Below, piece by piece: positions 18,001 to 25,695 of a stretch of DNA of 33,985 nt (position 1 is the stretch's first letter; every line of letters begins with the position of its first letter). The position numbers and the translations under genes are program-made. The stretch comes from Gallionella sp. UBA4121 (GTDB lineage Bacteria; Pseudomonadota; Gammaproteobacteria; Burkholderiales; Gallionellaceae), in the NCBI GenBank assembly GCA_002381565.1, contig DFWZ01000032.1:1-33985 (forward strand). The letters are read 5' to 3'. Under the pieces are notes generated by a model, which saw only the letters and a program-made list of their open reading frames with translations, was not told the origin of the DNA and searched no databases.

Positions 18001-18357
18001 TGCCGGCACGGCCTGTGCTTTCCTGAACGCTTCGACCCACTCCAGCAAGGCTGGATTCACGACAGGCGTGCGCGGCAGGGACAGCGCAGAGAGCAATACC
18101 GCAGCGGTGTGTTTGCATTTGTACCCTACCGGGCAGCTGCACATCGGCCTCATGCCCGGCATGTCAGCCATGTCATTTTCGAAGAAAATTTCCACCGAAT
18201 AGGGATGCTTGGCCGTGCCTTTAACCTGCGCCGTGATTTTGTTCGGCTGAACAGTCAATTGCGTGATCGAATTCAGATAAGGCTTGGCCTTGTTCAACTC
18301 ATGCATGCTGTACCAGCGGGTTACATCGGCTAAGGTATAGGTCTTGGCAAGTGACAT
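15055..18357 (-). CDS. SWIM zinc-finger SNF2/Rad54-family helicase
   Basis: A 1100-residue DNA-dependent ATPase of the SNF2 superfamily, expected to translocate on DNA and remodel DNA-protein complexes. An N-terminal SWIM motif CSCPVGYKCKH (C73, C75, C81, H83) gives the CxC...CxH metal site. After a long middle region come the helicase motifs: I (ADDMGLGKTAQTL), II (ILDEAQ), III (LTGTPLENHLGELW), the C-terminal VFSQFTSMLE, and V-VI (SLKAGGVGLNLTTAD, ATDRAHRLGQ). The frame extends 44 codons upstream, but ATG 18357 (MSLAKTYTL) starts the recognisable domain. No good ribosome-binding site is seen. It follows the LRR kinase on the same strand, 137 bp apart. Confidence 0.93.
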   Translation of the reverse strand: MSLAKTYTLADVTRWYSMHELNKAKPYLNSITQLTVQPNKITAQVKGTAKHPYSVEIFFENDMADMPGMRPMCSCPVGYKCKHTAAVLLSALSLPRTPVVNPALLEWVEAFRKAQAVPAKKKAKPSLRPEHLCYALMKSFNSSGYFVGTYKAKMSADGQLLGSMEEWNNVERALIKPPMFVTDEDLPILRLLWKQREKYDGNILLGKQGNEILTSLLASGRFFCMERVAGNRYVLSAPIRLKQGEVREARLDWGADEAGHMVPRVIRSGAAVVVLPLPEATWYLDAKAGEIGLLKLAQTPAQIAQLLSMPPLREVDVPVVSEVLREMVPDLPAPTTSRLRSLEAQLKPLLLLETSVPAYMGRFRGYGFGTQVRDWAYVRFRYGEALMPPDHPGEFVTLQSGETVRVKRDLKQEQRYLKSLADFGLEEMPRFGLSGVTLDQPVYVLEGEKAWPAFMKLAVPQMKTAGWEVVVPQGFRHHVLEVEAWVGEFDEQEDGWFSLNMGIVVNGQRLPLAPMLHELFKTDQRWLDAILLDRMKDNEAIELRLPEGGTVRVPAERVKPLARTLIELFDGRAGTEEIRLSRYDVARIDALAGMERWQFKGVDAVASLAGKLKNTSGIQAVEAPEGFALQLRHYQLEGLAWLQFLREQGLAGILADDMGLGKTAQTLAHLLLEKQSGRMDRPSLVVLPTSLIFNWKREAERFAPQLRLLSLHGKERADHFPLIASHDVILTTYPLLWRDEAALLEYNYHLLILDEAQTVKNVSSQAAQVVRRLNARHRLCLTGTPLENHLGELWAQFDFLLPGLLGDAKGFTKTWRTPIEKHGNRLRRDLLAQRVRPFIMRRRKEDVATELPPKTLIVRTVELEGMQRDLYETVRIAMDQRVREEIAEKGFARSHIIILDALLKLRQVCCDPRLLKLASAKKVKEHAKLDLLMEMLPELVSEGRRILVFSQFTSMLELIEEELAKEKLTYVKLTGDTQNREEVVRRFQDGEVPIFLISLKAGGVGLNLTTADTVIHYDPWWNPAVENQATDRAHRLGQTKNVFVYKLVVAGSIEEKILALQEKKAELAAGILSEDSTGLTKFGEADIAALLAPLPKDESE

Positions 18358-18494
18358 GGAGGCAATTACACCGCACGGGTAAAATAATTGCTGATTATAA
18401 CGCGCCGCATGGAACGGGGGGAGACTTGAAAAAATATTACTGAACAGACAGGAACTGGTAGCAGACGTTTGCCGAGTGCCGTCCGGCATAACCC

Positions 18495-19802
18495 CTACAA
18501 TCCTGCCAAAACCTGCCGGATTTCGGCAAACAACGGTCGTGCTTCAACCTCAGTCTGCCCGCAGCGACGCTGCAATTCCCGCAGTGCATCGATAGCCGCC
18601 TGCGATTCAGGCGGAACACGCTCCAGCAACTCCTCCAGAAAGCAGGCAAACGCTCGCACCTCGATGCGCTGGAGTGCCTGCCGCACACGCCCGGATGGCA
18701 GAAAGGTAGCCGCACCAAAGTCACCCAGCAGACAATCGCCCTGCCCGTTCCACAGCATGTTGTGCGCGTATAAGTCGCCATGCATGATGCCCATGCCATG
18801 CAAATGCTCTGCCGCAGCAGCAATGCCGTGAGCCATGCGAATCAGGATTTTAAGGGTAAACTCCGTGTCGGCTGGATAAATGTCGCGTGTACAGGACTCC
18901 AGACTGGGCGGACCTGCGAGGTTTTTGAAACTCGCATCCACCAGCCCCATCACCAGTCCTTTGCTGCCGTCAGGGTGCCCGCTGATCTTGCCCACAACAG
19001 AAATGATACCGGGATGATCGCCTGCGGCGATGCATGCCGCCTTTTCGCTGCGCGGCAAACCGTCGCTGGTCACCATCCCCTTGAACAGTTTGACGGCAAC
19101 CGGCGTAACGCCATCCGGCGCATGCCAGTTGGCCTTGTGAATAATGCCCGACGCACCCTCGCCCAGCTTGTGCTGCAAATCGAGGCCATGCCAATCGACA
19201 TGCGTAATCGCCTGCTTCGCCAGCGAAGCGGCTTCAGCCACATCCGAGAAAGGGTTGCCGGCAAACGCCAGCCACGCCAGACGCGGCAATGACAACAACC
19301 AGCCCGGCAGCGACTCAAACAAGTTGGCGGAAATACGCAACAATTCCAGATTCTGACAGGCAGCCATCTCGTCCGGCAGGTATCGCAACTGGTTGCCCGC
19401 CAGCATCAGTTTTTGCAGGCGAGTGCACAGCCCAAGTTCTTTCGGCAGGGAATTTAATCGATTATCGGTGAGTATCAGCCAGCGCAATGCAGCGGGCAGC
19501 GATTCGGCTGGCAAGCGGCGAATCTGGTTGGCCTTGAAGCCCGCCATCTCCAGATTGCTGCATTGCCCCAGCACCTCGGGCACACCTGTAAATTTATTGT
19601 CGGAACAGAATATCACCCGCAACCTGGAGAGGCGCGGCAGATCATCCGGCAGGCTTGATAAGGCATTGCCGGAAAGGTTAAGGATTTCCAGCGACTCTGC
19701 AAGATCATAAATCTCGTCGGGAAAGTGCGTCAGTCCGCACGATAAATCCAGCCGTTTGATTCCTGCCAGCTTGCCGCTGCGCAATAACGAGAGCGTGTCC
19801 AT
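18495..19802 (-). CDS. leucine-rich-repeat protein kinase
   Basis: A 435-residue two-part protein. Residues ~15-195 are about seven leucine-rich repeats of the LxxLxLxxNxLxxLP type (for example LEILNLSGNALSSLP and LQKLMLAGNQLRYLP). Residues ~208-430 are a eukaryotic-like protein kinase: glycine loop LGEGASG (213-219), lysine in VAVKLFKG (K238), catalytic HGDLYAHN (His341-Asn348) and DFG (361-363). HGD rather than HRD is a variant also seen in other bacterial kinases. All catalytic residues are present, so an active cytoplasmic Ser/Thr kinase with an LRR recognition module is predicted; targets are unknown. No signal peptide or membrane helix is present. The start lies 12 bp after the amidotransferase stop, in heptad-repeat DNA. 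Confidence 0.9.
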   Translation of the reverse strand: MDTLSLLRSGKLAGIKRLDLSCGLTHFPDEIYDLAESLEILNLSGNALSSLPDDLPRLSRLRVIFCSDNKFTGVPEVLGQCSNLEMAGFKANQIRRLPAESLPAALRWLILTDNRLNSLPKELGLCTRLQKLMLAGNQLRYLPDEMAACQNLELLRISANLFESLPGWLLSLPRLAWLAFAGNPFSDVAEAASLAKQAITHVDWHGLDLQHKLGEGASGIIHKANWHAPDGVTPVAVKLFKGMVTSDGLPRSEKAACIAAGDHPGIISVVGKISGHPDGSKGLVMGLVDASFKNLAGPPSLESCTRDIYPADTEFTLKILIRMAHGIAAAAEHLHGMGIMHGDLYAHNMLWNGQGDCLLGDFGAATFLPSGRVRQALQRIEVRAFACFLEELLERVPPESQAAIDALRELQRRCGQTEVEARPLFAEIRQVLAGL

Positions 19803-19833
19803 AGGATGCAGGATTCAGACCGCAGGCTTCAGG
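19801..19833. repeat. heptad repeat across the amidotransferase/LRR-kinase junction
   Basis: On the minus strand the 7-mers cctgaag / cctgcgg / tctgaat / cctgcat / cctatgg run through the last codons and stop of the amidotransferase gene and up to the kinase ATG. The heptamers closely match those downstream of acs (ctgaatc, ctgcatc). The repeat therefore supplies the GLKPAV tail of one protein and the leader of the next gene. Confidence 0.65.
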
Positions 19834-20528
19834 CCGCTGACCCATTGCGTGTACAAGCGCTCCGCGACCTGGTGCAACTGCGCCAGTTTCAGCGCCGCCT
19901 GCTGCTGCATCGTTTGCGCGGATTGCACAGCAGGACTGGTGCGGCTGTCAGAAATCTCAATCGCACCCACTTCGCACCAGGCGGCGATCAGGTCAGCGGT
20001 CATCTCAACATGGCATTGCAAGGCCAGGTGCGGGCCGATGGCGTAACCCTGATTGACGCAATGCGCGCTGGATAACAGGTGAACAGCGCCCGGCGGCAGC
20101 GTGAAAGTTTCGCCGTGCCAGTGGAAAGCTTCAAAGGTTTTAACGTCACCGAACCAGCTGCGCGCAACAATGTTAGCGGAAACCGTCACCTGCCCCCAGC
20201 CGATTTCCACGACCGGATTTTTCGACACTACGCCACCCAGCGCGCGTGAAATGAGCTGCCCGCCCAGACAATGTCCCAGCACAGGCAAGCCCTGCGCCAC
20301 CGCTGCGCGGATCAGGTCCAGCTCCTGCTCTATCCAAGGCAGTTCATCGTTGACACTCATCGGCCCGCCCATGAACACCAGTCCGGAATATGCAGATAGC
20401 GACTGCGGCACGGCATCTTTTTCATCGATGGCAATCAGCTGCCAGGGAATATGGCGCTCATCCAGAAACTCGGCCAGATATCCCGGCCCTTCTGTGGCTG
20501 CGTGGCGAAAAATGGCGACCGGTTTCAT
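19815..20528 (-). CDS. class I glutamine amidotransferase
   Basis: A 237-residue stand-alone class I (triad) glutamine amidotransferase, GuaA-N/YfeJ-like. The oxyanion region FMGGPMSVND, the nucleophile in GHCLGGQL and the His-Glu pair in LQCHVEM make up the expected triad, so glutaminase activity is likely. The acceptor substrate is unknown. A C-terminal helical extension after the triad (SAQTMQQQAALKLAQLHQ) is typical of this subgroup. ATG 20528 is the first ATG that fits; no ribosome-binding site is seen, and the leader is a heptad repeat. It is preceded by folE2 at close range on the same strand, suggesting read-through. Confidence 0.88.
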   Translation of the reverse strand: MKPVAIFRHAATEGPGYLAEFLDERHIPWQLIAIDEKDAVPQSLSAYSGLVFMGGPMSVNDELPWIEQELDLIRAAVAQGLPVLGHCLGGQLISRALGGVVSKNPVVEIGWGQVTVSANIVARSWFGDVKTFEAFHWHGETFTLPPGAVHLLSSAHCVNQGYAIGPHLALQCHVEMTADLIAAWCEVGAIEISDSRTSPAVQSAQTMQQQAALKLAQLHQVAERLYTQWVSGLKPAV

Positions 20529-20538
20529 AAGGAAATGG

Positions 20539-20573
20539 ATAATTGACAATTATCAATTGACAACTGTCAATTA
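20539..20573. repeat. heptad repeat between folE2 and the amidotransferase gene
   Basis: Consecutive 7-mers ataattg / acaatta / tcaattg / acaactg / tcaatta. They cover the last codons and stop of folE2 and the whole gap up to the amidotransferase start. They form a third heptamer sequence class in the window, with self-complementary AATT cores. Confidence 0.75.
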
Positions 20574-21367
20574 TTCTTGGTTTTATCCCGTTCAATCAGC
20601 GCATAGGCCGAGTGATTGTGGATGGACTCGAAGTTCTCGGACTCGACGATATAGGCATCGATACGGTCATCCGCATTGAGCACGGCGGCGACGTCACGCA
20701 CCATGTCTTCGACAAACTTTGGATTATCGTAGGCGCGTTCGGTGACATATTTCTCATCGGGGCGTTTGAGCAGACCATACAGCTCGCAGGACGCCTGTTC
20801 CTCGGCGATGCGCACCACGTCTTCGATCCAGACGAAGCTGTTGGTACGCAACGTGATGGTCACGTGAGAGCGCTGATTGTGCGCACCGCGATCGGAAATC
20901 TTCTTCGAGCAGGGGCACAGACTGGTCACCGGAACCAGCACCTTCATCGTGACATGTGCATGGCCGTCTTTCATTTCACCGATCAGTGTGACATCGTAAT
21001 CGAGCAGGCTTTGCACGCCGGATATCGGTGCGGTCTTGTTGACGAAATACGGGAAGCTCATCTCGATGTAGCCGGATTCCGCCTCCAGAAGCACCACCAT
21101 TTCGCGCAGGATCACCTCATACGACTCCACGGAAATTTCGCGTTCATGCCGGTTGAGGATTTCGACAAAGCGCGACATGTGCGTGCCCTTGAAATTGTGC
21201 GGCAGATGCACGTACATGTTAAAAGTGGCAATGGTGTGCTGCACGCCGACGCTCTTGTCGCGAACCTTGACCGGATGACGGATGCCTTTGATACCGACGC
21301 GATTAATCGCGATATGGCGCAAATCGGCCGAACTTTGCACGTCAGGAATAGGCTTCGGAGTATTCAT
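20567..21367 (-). CDS. folE2: GTP cyclohydrolase IB
   Basis: A 266-residue FolE2-type GTP cyclohydrolase, which converts GTP to 7,8-dihydroneopterin triphosphate for folate and queuosine precursors. Family marks are the N-terminal DLRHIAINRVGIKGIRHP, then the FNMYVHLPHNFKGTHMSRF block and SLCPCSKKISDRGAHNQRSH with the active-site cysteines (C151, C153) and histidine ligands. FolE2 can use metals other than zinc, and in many bacteria it backs up or replaces FolE under zinc limitation; no Zur box was identified here. The last codons lie in a heptad repeat, giving a KTKNN ending. It lies 55 bp after dxs in the same direction. Confidence 0.96.
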   Translation of the reverse strand: MNTPKPIPDVQSSADLRHIAINRVGIKGIRHPVKVRDKSVGVQHTIATFNMYVHLPHNFKGTHMSRFVEILNRHEREISVESYEVILREMVVLLEAESGYIEMSFPYFVNKTAPISGVQSLLDYDVTLIGEMKDGHAHVTMKVLVPVTSLCPCSKKISDRGAHNQRSHVTITLRTNSFVWIEDVVRIAEEQASCELYGLLKRPDEKYVTERAYDNPKFVEDMVRDVAAVLNADDRIDAYIVESENFESIHNHSAYALIERDKTKNN

Positions 21368-21422
21368 GGTGAACTTTCTATCAATTTACGGGTAGACGGG
21401 ATTATAACCAATCCCGACAAAA

Positions 21423-23267
21423 TTACTTGGTCAATTTATTATTTATCGAAGCGATAATGCCTGCGGCATCCAGACCACAGTCGATCAGCATTTGCGCAGG
21501 CTCACCCTGTTCGATGAAGCTATCCGGCAAACCCAGTTGCAGCAGCGGCATCGCTATACCCTGCGCAATCAGGCATTCCGCAACGGCGCTGCCTGCCCCG
21601 CCCTGCACGACATTCTCTTCCACCGTGACCAGCAGTTCATGGTCCGTCGCCATACGCCGCAACAGCTCAGCATCCAGCGGCTTGACGAAGCGCATGTTCA
21701 CCACCGTCGCATCCAGTTGCTCACCGGCTAGCAGTGCGGGTTTCAACATCGAACCGAATGCCAGTATCGCCACACGACGGCCCACCCGGCGCACCTCGCC
21801 ACGGCCAACAGGCAATGCCTGCATCTCGCTGCTAATTGCCACACCCGGCCCCACGCCGCGCGGGTAACGCACCGCGCTGGGCGTATCCAGCGTGATCGCC
21901 GTGTACAGCATCTGCCGGCATTCGTTTTCGTCGGAGGGTGTCATCACCGTCATGTTCGGGATGCAACGCAGGAAGGAAAGATCAAAACTGCCCGCGTGGG
22001 TCGCGCCATCCGCGCCGACCAGCCCGCCGCGATCGATCGCCAGTACCACCGGCAGTTTCTGGATTGCGATATCGTGGATGAGCTGATCGTAAGCGCGTTG
22101 CAAAAAGGTCGAATAAATCGCCACTACCGGCTTGTAACCATCGCAGGCGAGGCCTGCGGCAAACGTCAGCGCGTGCTGCTCGGCGATGCCCACATCAAAA
22201 TAACGTGCAGGAAATCTGGCCGCGAAGTCCTGTAGTCCTGAGCCTTCGCACATCGCAGGCGTGATACCTACCACCCGCGCATCCCGTTCGGCGATATCGC
22301 ACAGCCATTGCCCGAATACTTGTGTATAAGTCGGCTTGCCATTCTGCTTTTGCACAATTCCGTTGTCCCGGTCGAATTTGCTCACACCGTGATAAAGCAG
22401 GCAGTCTTCTTCCGCCAGCGCGTAACCCTTGCCCTTTTGCGTGACCACATGCAAAAACTGCGGACCCTCAAGTTTGCGGATGTTGCCCAGTGTGTCGATC
22501 AGGGCATCCAGATCATGGCCGTCGATCGGGCCGATATAGTTGAAACCGAATTCTTCGAACATGGTGCCGGGGATCACCATGCCTTTGACATGCTCTTCGG
22601 CACGTTTGGCAAACTCCAGCACCGGCGGCATGCCCTTGAGCACCTTCTCGCTGCCGCGCCGCACGGCTGCATAAAAACGCCCCGACATCAGCTTCGCCAG
22701 ATAATTGTTCAGCGCGCCTACCGGGCGCGAGATGGACATGTCGTTGTCGTTGAGTATCACCAGCAGGTTGGCATTCATCGCCCCCGCATTGTTGAGCGCC
22801 TCAAAAGCCATGCCGCCGGTCATCGCGCCATCACCGATGATGGCCACCGCGCGCCGCTCGAAGCCTGCCAATTGGGCCGCTACCGCCATCCCCAGGGCTG
22901 CCGAAATCGACGTGCTGGAATGCCCGGTGCCGAAGGTATCAAAAGGACTTTCGTCGCGCTTGGGGAACCCGGCAATGCCGCCCGCCATGCGCAGGGTTTT
23001 CATCGCGCCCCTGCGTCCGGTGAGGATTTTATGCACGTAAGTCTGATGACCGACATCCCACACCAACCTGTCTTCCGGGGTGTCGTAGACGTAGTGCAAC
23101 GCGATGGTCAGCTCGACCGTGCCGAGATTGGACGACAAATGTCCGCCGGTCTTGCTGACCGATTCGACCAGGAACTCGCGCAATTCCCTTGCCAGCTGCG
23201 ACAACTGTTCGCGCGGAAGGCGGCGCAAGTCTTCTGGAGTGTTGACGGTATTGAGCAATGGGTACAT
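21423..23267 (-). CDS. dxs: 1-deoxy-D-xylulose-5-phosphate synthase
   Basis: A 614-residue thiamine-diphosphate enzyme that condenses pyruvate with glyceraldehyde-3-phosphate, the first step of the methylerythritol phosphate route to isoprenoids. Seen are HLSSNLGTVELTIALHYVYD near the N-terminus, the ThDP motif GDGAMTGG (145-152), LNDNDMSISRPVGALNNY, and the transketolase central region with AIDRGGLVGADGATHAG. The length is normal. ATG 23267 overlaps the ispA stop as TGATG, so translation is coupled within xseB-ispA-dxs. Nothing unusual is seen. Confidence 0.97.
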   Translation of the reverse strand: MYPLLNTVNTPEDLRRLPREQLSQLARELREFLVESVSKTGGHLSSNLGTVELTIALHYVYDTPEDRLVWDVGHQTYVHKILTGRRGAMKTLRMAGGIAGFPKRDESPFDTFGTGHSSTSISAALGMAVAAQLAGFERRAVAIIGDGAMTGGMAFEALNNAGAMNANLLVILNDNDMSISRPVGALNNYLAKLMSGRFYAAVRRGSEKVLKGMPPVLEFAKRAEEHVKGMVIPGTMFEEFGFNYIGPIDGHDLDALIDTLGNIRKLEGPQFLHVVTQKGKGYALAEEDCLLYHGVSKFDRDNGIVQKQNGKPTYTQVFGQWLCDIAERDARVVGITPAMCEGSGLQDFAARFPARYFDVGIAEQHALTFAAGLACDGYKPVVAIYSTFLQRAYDQLIHDIAIQKLPVVLAIDRGGLVGADGATHAGSFDLSFLRCIPNMTVMTPSDENECRQMLYTAITLDTPSAVRYPRGVGPGVAISSEMQALPVGRGEVRRVGRRVAILAFGSMLKPALLAGEQLDATVVNMRFVKPLDAELLRRMATDHELLVTVEENVVQGGAGSAVAECLIAQGIAMPLLQLGLPDSFIEQGEPAQMLIDCGLDAAGIIASINNKLTK

Positions 23268-24157
23268 CAGAACTTTCTTAACACAATGAAATCAGCCAAC
23301 TCGCGCAGACGCTGCGCGGCCTCGCCAAACTCTGTCAGCGTCCCCATGGCCTCCTGATGCAGATTCCGCGCCATGTCGCGCGCGGCGGGAATGCCTAGCA
23401 GTGTGACATAAGTCGGCTTGTCATTATCAGCATCCTTGCCTGCGGTCTTGCCTAAAGTGGCGGTATCCGCCTCGGCATCGAGCACGTCGTCAACCACCTG
23501 GAACGCCAGCCCCACGCACTTGCCGAAATGATCAAGGCAGGCCAGTTGCGCCGGTGAAACGCTCCCGCACTGCGCACCTAACAAAACTGCGGCGCGTATC
23601 AGTGCACCGGTCTTGTGTATATGCATGTTCTCAAGCTCAGGCAGGCTTAACGACTTGCCGACGCTAGCCAAGTCGATCGCCTGCCCGCCCGCCATGCCGC
23701 GCGAACCCGTGGCCACTGCCAGCAATTTGATCATTTCCAGTTGTTGCAATGGTTCATCGCATAGAGGATGCTCGGCGACTAATTGAAAGGCCAGCGTTTG
23801 CAGGCTGTCGCCGGTCAGCAACGCGGTCGCCTCATCGTATTGCACATGGCAAGTCGGCTTGCCACGGCGCAATACGTCGTCATCCATGCACGGCATATCG
23901 TCGTGCACAAGCGAATAGGCATGAACCAGCTCGACCGCCGCCGCCACGATACTCACGCGCGCCACGTCAGCGCCTGTCAGTTCGCCCGCCGCAAATGCCA
24001 GCAAGGGGCGTACACGTTTGCCACCATCGAGCACTGCGTAGCGCATCGCCTGATGCAGACGCTGCGGGGCAATCTCAGGTTGCGGCAACACGCCGCGCAA
24101 CACCTCTTCAAAGCCGGACTGATGAGCCGCCGCCCACTGGGCAAAATCAGCGCGCAT
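23267..24157 (-). CDS. ispA: farnesyl diphosphate synthase / short-chain polyprenyl synthase
   Basis: A 296-residue trans-isoprenyl diphosphate synthase making farnesyl diphosphate from dimethylallyl and isopentenyl diphosphates. The first aspartate-rich motif DDMPCMD lies at 86-92 and the second (QVVDDVLDAEAD) near 230. The GGKRVRPLL substrate site is at 45-53. The start is ATG 24157 (MRADFAQWA), which overlaps the xseB stop by one base as TGATG. The open frame further upstream is the xseB shadow and was excluded. It belongs to the xseB-ispA-dxs operon common in proteobacteria. Confidence 0.95.
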   Translation of the reverse strand: MRADFAQWAAAHQSGFEEVLRGVLPQPEIAPQRLHQAMRYAVLDGGKRVRPLLAFAAGELTGADVARVSIVAAAVELVHAYSLVHDDMPCMDDDVLRRGKPTCHVQYDEATALLTGDSLQTLAFQLVAEHPLCDEPLQQLEMIKLLAVATGSRGMAGGQAIDLASVGKSLSLPELENMHIHKTGALIRAAVLLGAQCGSVSPAQLACLDHFGKCVGLAFQVVDDVLDAEADTATLGKTAGKDADNDKPTYVTLLGIPAARDMARNLHQEAMGTLTEFGEAAQRLRELADFIVLRKF

Positions 24158-24390
24158 CACAGCGCCTCTCCCACAGACAGCTCTTTCAACACGCCCTCTT
24201 CCAGCACACGCACCTGCTGCTGCGCATCTTCGAGGCGCGAACGACAAAATGTCAGTAACTCTGCACCGCGTTTATATGCAGCCAGCGAATCTTCCAGCGA
24301 CAGCTTGCCAGCCTCCATATCCGCGACAATTTGCTCCAGCTCGGTCATTGCCGATTCGTAGCCCGGGGATTTCTGAGATTTTCCGGTCAT
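24157..24390 (-). CDS. xseB: exodeoxyribonuclease VII small subunit
   Basis: A 77-residue, mostly helical small subunit of exonuclease VII, which with XseA degrades single-stranded DNA. Family signatures are YESAMTELEQIVADMEAGKL, LEDSLAAYKRGAELLTFC and RLEDAQQQVRVLE. The ATG at 24390 (MTGKSQKSPG) fits the usual length; an upstream in-frame start would add 25 residues not seen in the family. It is the first gene of the isoprenoid operon and is divergent from the Rieske oxygenase, with about 130 bp between the starts. Confidence 0.95.
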   Translation of the reverse strand: MTGKSQKSPGYESAMTELEQIVADMEAGKLSLEDSLAAYKRGAELLTFCRSRLEDAQQQVRVLEEGVLKELSVGEAL

Positions 24391-24524
24391 TTCAGTCTTC
24401 TGCGTAGAATAAGAATGCCATTTTACCCAACGCACCCTGTCAGGGCCAATTTTTGTTGCCCTCACCCCTGATTTAGAGGAAAATCGCCCCCTTCCTGTAA
24501 CGATTCACTACATGCAAGGATGAT

Positions 24525-25628
24525 GTGGGTTTGTCCAATATCGCTAATTTAAATTTACTCACACCGCTCAAGGTTCAGCCGCCTCTCGGCTGGTATTTCG
24601 ACCCCAAAGTGCTGGAGCTCGAACAGCGCGTACTGTTCGAACGCGGCCCCAACTATGTCGGCCATGAACTGATGGTACCCAACCTCGGCGACTATCAGGT
24701 GCTGCGCGATGAGGCGCAAATGCTGGTGCGCAATCCGAACGGCGTCGAGTTGCTGTCCAACATCTGCCGCCACCGGCAGGCCACCATGCTGCAAGGTCGC
24801 GGCAACGCGCAACACATTGTCTGCCCGCTGCATCGCTGGACCTACAAGACGAACGGCGAATTACTGGGTGCGCCGCATTTTCCTGAAAATCCCTGCCTGC
24901 ACCTGCACAAGTCACCGTTGCAGAACTGGAACGGCATGCTGTTCTCCGGCGCACGCGACATCGCGAAAGATCTGGCCCGTGTCGGCGTGATGCAGGATCT
25001 GGATTTTTCCGGCTACATGCTCGATCGCGTGCAGGTTGACGAATACGCCTTCAACTGGAAAACCTTCATCGAAGTGTATCTTGAAGACTACCATGTCGTG
25101 CCATTCCATCCGGGCCTGGGAAATTTCGTGGACTGCGACGACCTGAAGTGGGAGTTCGGTGAACAGTACAGCGTGCAGACGGTCGGCATCAAGAATGCAC
25201 TCAAGCGGGTCGGCAGTGCTGCGTACGGCGACTGGCAGGAACAAGTGCTGCGCTATCACGGCGGCAAGCTGCCGAAATACGGCGCGATCTGGCTGACTTA
25301 TTACCCGAACATCATGGTCGAGTGGTATCCCGGCACGCTGGTCATCAGCACACTGGTGCCGCGCGGCGCTGAAGCCTGCACCAACATCGTCGAGTTTTAT
25401 TATCTGGAAGATATCGTGCTGTTCGAGCGCGAATACGTCGAGGCCGAGCAAAAAGCCTACAACGAAACAGCGGTCGAGGACGACATCATCTGCCTGCGCA
25501 TGAATCAGGGCCGAAAATCGCTCTATCAGAGAGGCATCGAAGAACACGGCCCGTACCAGTCGCCCACCGAGGACGGCATGCTGCACTTTCACGAGTATCT
25601 GCGCCGCAACCTTGCGCCTCATTTGTAA
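24525..25628 (+). CDS. Rieske non-heme iron oxygenase, alpha-subunit type
   Basis: A 367-residue Rieske oxygenase. The [2Fe-2S] ligands are C81, H83, C100 and H103 (CRHRQ...CPLHRW). The mononuclear iron site has EDYHVVPFHPG, with H190 and H195. The family hydroxylates or demethylates diverse substrates with an electron-transfer partner; none is encoded nearby, so the substrate is unknown. The form is close to choline-monooxygenase-like single-subunit members. The start is uncertain: GTG 24525 lies only four bases after AAGGA, and TTG 24531 is a spaced alternative. As I recall, a homologue often sits beside xseB-ispA-dxs in betaproteobacteria, hinting at a shared, still unnamed role. Confidence 0.88.
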   Translation: MGLSNIANLNLLTPLKVQPPLGWYFDPKVLELEQRVLFERGPNYVGHELMVPNLGDYQVLRDEAQMLVRNPNGVELLSNICRHRQATMLQGRGNAQHIVCPLHRWTYKTNGELLGAPHFPENPCLHLHKSPLQNWNGMLFSGARDIAKDLARVGVMQDLDFSGYMLDRVQVDEYAFNWKTFIEVYLEDYHVVPFHPGLGNFVDCDDLKWEFGEQYSVQTVGIKNALKRVGSAAYGDWQEQVLRYHGGKLPKYGAIWLTYYPNIMVEWYPGTLVISTLVPRGAEACTNIVEFYYLEDIVLFEREYVEAEQKAYNETAVEDDIICLRMNQGRKSLYQRGIEEHGPYQSPTEDGMLHFHEYLRRNLAPHL

Positions 25629-25639
25629 TCGACGCCCCC

Positions 25640-25690
25640 GCTTCCCGGGGAATCATTCCCTCACCGGGTTCCCGCCTGCGCGGGAGTGAC
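25640..25690. repeat. REP-like palindromic repeat upstream of the EamA gene
   Basis: Two palindromes in a row: TTCCC-G-GGGAA near 25643-25653, and TCCCGC-ctgc-GCGGGA (25670-25685) followed by GTGAC. The second has the look of dispersed 'TTCCCGC..GCGGGAatGAC' repeats of proteobacteria. Its GGGAG (25682-25686) lies nine bases before the EamA start, so the repeat appears to provide the ribosome-binding site. Confidence 0.7.
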
Positions 25691-25695
25691 ACGAC

